From the NCBI RefSeq assembly GCF_902859945.1, contig NZ_CADIKL010000006.1, forward strand, positions 62,001 through 126,000: a stretch of DNA of 64,000 nucleotides. The letters are read 5' to 3'. The translations under genes were made by a program, and so were the position numbers. The notes beneath the pieces are model-generated. The model was given only the letters and a program-made list of their open reading frames with translations, was not told where the DNA came from and made no database searches. Positions 60,546 through 64,000 of this stretch are shown piece by piece (positions within the stretch are counted from its first letter, which is position 1; every line of letters starts with the position of its first letter). This DNA is from Paraburkholderia caffeinitolerans. GTDB taxonomy: Bacteria > Pseudomonadota > Gammaproteobacteria > Burkholderiales > Burkholderiaceae.

Positions 60546-61240
60546 TGACGATCCGGGTCACGTCGAATGCACGTGACCTCGCGCGCGGGCTGAACGACTT
60601 CATCCAGAAGCAAGTTCCGTTCGCTATCGCGCAGGGCATCAACCGTACCGCGCAGCGCGTGGCCGATGTCGAGCGCGAAAATCTCGCAGACACGCTTACG
60701 AATCCATCGCCGTTCACGCGCAATGCGGTCGGCGTGCAGCGCGCGAAGAAGGGCGCGCCTACGGCGGTGGTCTACATGAAGGACATCACAGCCAGCTATC
60801 TGGAGCCGTTCGAGACCGGCGGCGTCCACAAGCTCAATAGCCGTGCGCTGCTTAACCCGAAAAACATCCGCCTCAACCAGTACGGCCAGCTGCCGCGCAA
60901 CACGCTCGCGGCGCTCAAGGAGCGACCGGACGTATTCATCGGCGCAGTGAAGACCGCATCAGGCGAAACGATCAACGGTGTGTGGCAGAGACCCACAGAT
61001 ACGAAGCGAGTCTCGCTGCTCAACGCGCGCGGCAAGCGACTCGGGAAGGTGAACAAGCTCGACACGGAGCAGAACGGTGGGCGCGGCAAGCTGAAGTTGC
61101 TCATCCGCTTCGGCGAAGCGCTCCCGGTGAAGAAACGTCTCGATTGGGGCGCGCGGGCGCGCAGGACAGTCGATCAATGGATCAACCGCGACCTCGAGGC
61201 GGCGCTGTCCGCGGCCCTGAAGACCGCACGCCGGGCCTGA
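60545..61240 (+). CDS. Phage structural/tail-completion-like protein
   Basis: The 231-residue basic protein (TIRVTSNARDLARGLNDFIQ, then NPSPFTRNAVGVQRAKKGAP) looks like minor tail or tail-completion proteins that share the PSPFTRNAV motif. TGATG coupling favours the ATG at 60545; ATG 60533 would add four residues. It lies upstream of the terminase genes, an early position for a tail-type gene. Confidence 0.6.
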   Translation: MTIRVTSNARDLARGLNDFIQKQVPFAIAQGINRTAQRVADVERENLADTLTNPSPFTRNAVGVQRAKKGAPTAVVYMKDITASYLEPFETGGVHKLNSRALLNPKNIRLNQYGQLPRNTLAALKERPDVFIGAVKTASGETINGVWQRPTDTKRVSLLNARGKRLGKVNKLDTEQNGGRGKLKLLIRFGEALPVKKRLDWGARARRTVDQWINRDLEAALSAALKTARRA

Positions 61241-61374
61241 AAGGAAGGTCACCCGGTGGATGGTGACCGGCGTGCCAAGGGGCCCCCAAACCTTACAGGG
61301 TCCTTCCGGTAGAGCCCTAAGACGCGGGCATTGCGCGCGCCTGTTTTTCCCGTTCCTTTGAGCGAAAAAAAGTC

Positions 61375-61506
61375 GTTACACGTTACACGCTATGGTGGCA
61401 TCCAATGCGGCTCAAAGGCGCGCCGCGCCTAGTGATACGGGTGTAACGCAACATGGCGTGAAAGCGCGAGGAAAGGCGAAGAACGTTACACAGGAACGCG
61501 TTACAC
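61375..61506 (+). repeat. Five GTTACAC motifs around the terminase small-subunit start
   Basis: GTTACAC occurs at 61375 and 61382 (head to tail, before the gene), inverted at 61441, and again at 61485 and 61500. The 7-mer would be rare by chance in 132 bases. It may mark binding sites for the terminase small subunit. Just upstream (61247-61268) is the inverted repeat GGTCACC / GGTGACC and a GGGGCCCC palindrome (61279-61286). Confidence 0.55.
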
Positions 61507-62105
61507 CGATCGGCACCGACGGCGTCATCGGCAAAGCTGCGCTTGCTGACGCGCTCGGCTGGACGCGCCCGAAGCTCGACCGTCGACTGGACAGCGACGA
61601 ATCATTTCCGATCGCGAAGCGCGGCACGCGCGCCGGCGGCTGGGAGTTCGATCTGGCCGCGGTGAAGGCGTATCTCGCGGGAGCCGCGAGCGCAGCGCGA
61701 ACTCGCGCGCCGGCGCAAACCGCGGCGGCCGCACCTGATGCGAACCCTTACCCGGGCGCGAAATACACGGTGCTGCGACCGAGCGCCGTACCGCCGCCCG
61801 GCGTCGAGCCGGTCGTCCATAGCGGCGAGCAGACCGCGCGGCAGCGCCGCGACATGGTCCAGGCCGAGATCCTCGAGGACAAGCTGCGACGCGATCGCGG
61901 CGAGCTCGTGCAGGTCGAGGTGATGCGCCAGGTGATCACGAAGATGCTGGTGCACCTCGGCAAGGGCATGGACAGGCTTGCCGACCAGGTCGTCGAGAAG
62001 CTAGGGCTGCCCGAAGAAAGCTCGGACACGATCCGTGAGCTGACCGACGATCTCCGGACCACGATGGTCGACGAGCTCAAGGTGCTGCTGGGCCCCGATG
62101 CTTGA
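61392..62105 (+). CDS. Terminase small subunit (Nu1-like)
   Basis: The 237-residue protein has a Nu1-type winged helix near residues 48-95 (IGKAALADALGWTRPKLDRR, then GWEFDLAAVKAYLAG), an Ala/Pro-rich linker, and a helical C-terminus. It should recognise packaging DNA and recruit the large subunit. Its stop overlaps the large-subunit ATG by eight bases. The 151-base gap upstream is where a lambda-type cos site would lie. Confidence 0.82.
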   Translation: MVASNAAQRRAAPSDTGVTQHGVKARGKAKNVTQERVTPIGTDGVIGKAALADALGWTRPKLDRRLDSDESFPIAKRGTRAGGWEFDLAAVKAYLAGAASAARTRAPAQTAAAAPDANPYPGAKYTVLRPSAVPPPGVEPVVHSGEQTARQRRDMVQAEILEDKLRRDRGELVQVEVMRQVITKMLVHLGKGMDRLADQVVEKLGLPEESSDTIRELTDDLRTTMVDELKVLLGPDA

Positions 62106-64000
62106 GAACGCATACGCAGACGCGTACCAAGTGGTACGCGAGGCGCTCGCCGCGCTCGTGCCGCCGGCGCGCGAGACTGTCGCACAGTATGCGTCACTCA
62201 ATCGCCGGCTGACGAACCAGGGCGGCGGTTACGTCGGGCGCTGGCACCATGAGAAGGCGCCATACCTCGTTGCGCCGATGGAAACGCTCACGCGGCTCGA
62301 CTACCTGACGACGGTGGTCGTAGGCCCGGGCCAGTCGGGCAAGACGGAGATCGCGCAGAACTGGATGCTGAAGTCGGTGGCCAACGACCCGGGCGACTTC
62401 CTCTGGTACATGCAGACCGACCCGGGCCTGGAAGCCTTCGTCAAAAGCCGGATCAATACGCAGATCGATGGCCACCCGGAGATGGCCATGCGCCTCGGCT
62501 CGAAGCCCATCGACGATTCGCTGCACTTCAAACGCTTCGACGGCATGCGTGTCGAGTTCCTGTCGGCGAACGAGAACAACCTGATCAACAAGTCGGCGCC
62601 GCGGATCGTCGCCGACGAGGTCGACGCATATCCGGAAGGCCTCGGCGATATCAAGGCGCTGCTCGATGTGCGGCGCCAGACGTTCGGGCGGCAGTCAATG
62701 CTGCTCGCGATGAGCCACCCGGACCGCGCCCGCGGCCTGAATCCGGAGCGCGACTGGACCGCCGGTGTCATGGCGCTGTACGGCGACAGTGATCGCCGCG
62801 TCTGGTACTGGCCGTGCCCGCACTGCGGTGCCTGGTCGAGCCCGGTGCCGATCGCCGCGCGCTTCATGCCGCTGCATTACGAGGAGGGCTGGAGCCTCGA
62901 TGAGATCGAAGAAAAGGCGAGGCTCGTCTGTCCGGTCAATGGCTGCCTGATCGAGGACCGTGACCGCCGGGCGATGAACCTCGCAGCATACCGGTCACCG
63001 TTTGGCGGATGGGTGGGCGATGGTCAGGAGATCTCGCAGGAGGGAGTCATCAGCGGCGAGCTAGTCGCACGCAAGTCGGCCGGCTTCTGGATTGTCGGCG
63101 CGATGTCGCCGTTCATCCTGGGCGGCATCGGCGGCCTCGCACGTGCAAAAGCGAAGGCCGAACGCGAGCTCGAGGTCGACGGCGACGACAAAACACTGAA
63201 GCAGGTCGTCGTCAAGCAATGGGGTTTCCTGTACTCGCCGAAGCGCGGCGTTGGCTCGATCGATGCGAATGTGCTGGCGGAACGCGCGGAAGGCGATCTC
63301 AGGCTCGGGTTTGTACCGGACGGCGTGCGGTTTATTACCGGCGGGTGTGACGCCAACGGCGGGCGCTTCGAATGGCTCATGCGCGGCTGGGGTGTGAACG
63401 GCGAAAGCTGGGTGATCGACAAGGGCCGCGTTAACGGCGATCCGGCGACGTCGCCCGATGACTGGGACCTCTTGCTCGAGGTGATCCAGCGCACGTATCC
63501 GCTTGCAGATGGCAGCGGCCGACGCATGCCGGTCCGCGCGTTCGGCTTCGATAGCGGCGGCGAGGCTGGCGTCACGCAGCAGGCTTATGCGGCGTGGCGC
63601 CGCTGGCGGAAGCTGGACGGCGTCGTGCGTTTGATCGGCAAGATTTCGGGCCGCGACGCGTGGACCGTGCTCCCCACGAAGGGCGCGAGTGCGCTCACTG
63701 CGCAGCGGCTGTTAGTGACGTATCCGGACACCGCTCGGAAATCGAACCGCGCGGCCGCCGGCGGCACGGTTCCAGTCGCGCAGTTCAACCCGAACCTGTT
63801 CAAGGATGACCTCGCCGGACAGTTGCAGAAGGCTGACCTCGGCGACTGGTACGTGCATTTTCCGCACGGGCTGCGGTCTCCCGAAGAACCTCATGTCTGG
63901 TTCGAGCAGCTGACGTCCGAGACCCGGCAGAAGAACGGCCGCTGGGAAAAGCTCGTGCGCGGCCGCCGAAACGAAGCGCTCGATCTGATGGTGCTGACGC
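62098..64000 (+). CDS. Terminase large subunit (GpA family), cut by the window edge
   Basis: About 634 residues are visible. The ATPase has VVVGPGQSGKTEIAQNW (Walker A, about residue 77) and PRIVADEVDAYPEG (Walker B with Asp-Glu). A Cys-His segment (WYWPCPHCGAW) follows. The nuclease-domain start is ITGGCDANGGRFEW. This is the lambda gpA-type packaging motor and endonuclease. The gene runs off the right edge in an open frame. Confidence 0.93.
   Translation, partial: MLENAYADAYQVVREALAALVPPARETVAQYASLNRRLTNQGGGYVGRWHHEKAPYLVAPMETLTRLDYLTTVVVGPGQSGKTEIAQNWMLKSVANDPGDFLWYMQTDPGLEAFVKSRINTQIDGHPEMAMRLGSKPIDDSLHFKRFDGMRVEFLSANENNLINKSAPRIVADEVDAYPEGLGDIKALLDVRRQTFGRQSMLLAMSHPDRARGLNPERDWTAGVMALYGDSDRRVWYWPCPHCGAWSSPVPIAARFMPLHYEEGWSLDEIEEKARLVCPVNGCLIEDRDRRAMNLAAYRSPFGGWVGDGQEISQEGVISGELVARKSAGFWIVGAMSPFILGGIGGLARAKAKAERELEVDGDDKTLKQVVVKQWGFLYSPKRGVGSIDANVLAERAEGDLRLGFVPDGVRFITGGCDANGGRFEWLMRGWGVNGESWVIDKGRVNGDPATSPDDWDLLLEVIQRTYPLADGSGRRMPVRAFGFDSGGEAGVTQQAYAAWRRWRKLDGVVRLIGKISGRDAWTVLPTKGASALTAQRLLVTYPDTARKSNRAAAGGTVPVAQFNPNLFKDDLAGQLQKADLGDWYVHFPHGLRSPEEPHVWFEQLTSETRQKNGRWEKLVRGRRNEALDLMVLT

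Overview
The window looks like part of a Burkholderiales chromosome, closest in gene content and order to Burkholderia/Paraburkholderia/Caballeronia. The support is high GC with GC-rich third positions, BPSS1780- and DUF3563-family genes, a Burkholderia-type porin and an rpsU-yqeY-dnaG-rpoD cluster. The genus is an inference from gene families; no rRNA is present to confirm it.

Bases 1-36,400 are ordinary host chromosome. They carry the start of a PPK2 polyphosphate kinase gene, a CHAD-domain protein, a ModE-type regulator, a PAP2 phosphatase, a PHB-depolymerase-type esterase, thrB, amn, a split chromate transporter with a LysR gene, a LOG-family gene divergent from polA, a type II NADH dehydrogenase, a dienelactone hydrolase, a sulfurtransferase, a Rieske oxygenase, xseB-ispA-dxs, folE2, a porin, tsaD, a flavoprotein, a tandem universal stress protein, and the macromolecular synthesis cluster ending in rpoD. 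A tRNA gene with a CAU anticodon and an unusually long variable arm follows rpoD.

From about 36,400 to the right edge lies the left part of a lambda-type prophage integrated beside that tRNA. The leftward block (50,156 down to 36,498) runs from an operator-flanked promoter through small phage genes, an orphan ParB, two secreted proteins, a diversity-generating retroelement, and ASCH, J-domain, excisionase-like and integrase genes. The immunity region (50,200-52,200) has a CI-like repressor operon and a Cro-like gene expressed from promoters of matching design. The rightward block (52,600-59,850) holds a replication gene with four 23-bp iterons inside it, small DNA-transaction genes and a probable Q-type late regulator. 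A late promoter followed at once by an intrinsic terminator comes next, and then terminase genes that run off the window. Tail and lysis genes and the right attachment site lie outside.

The most notable system is the retroelement at 40,458-43,422. It has three paralogous DUF1566-like target genes in tandem, each ending in a 91-bp variable repeat, then an Avd-like accessory gene, a single 91-bp template repeat, and a reverse transcriptase. Read on the coding strand, all 34 base differences between the three variable repeats and the template fall on template adenines. That is the signature of adenine-directed mutagenic retrohoming. One template serving three adjacent targets in an early leftward prophage operon, rather than a tail-fibre locus, is unusual.
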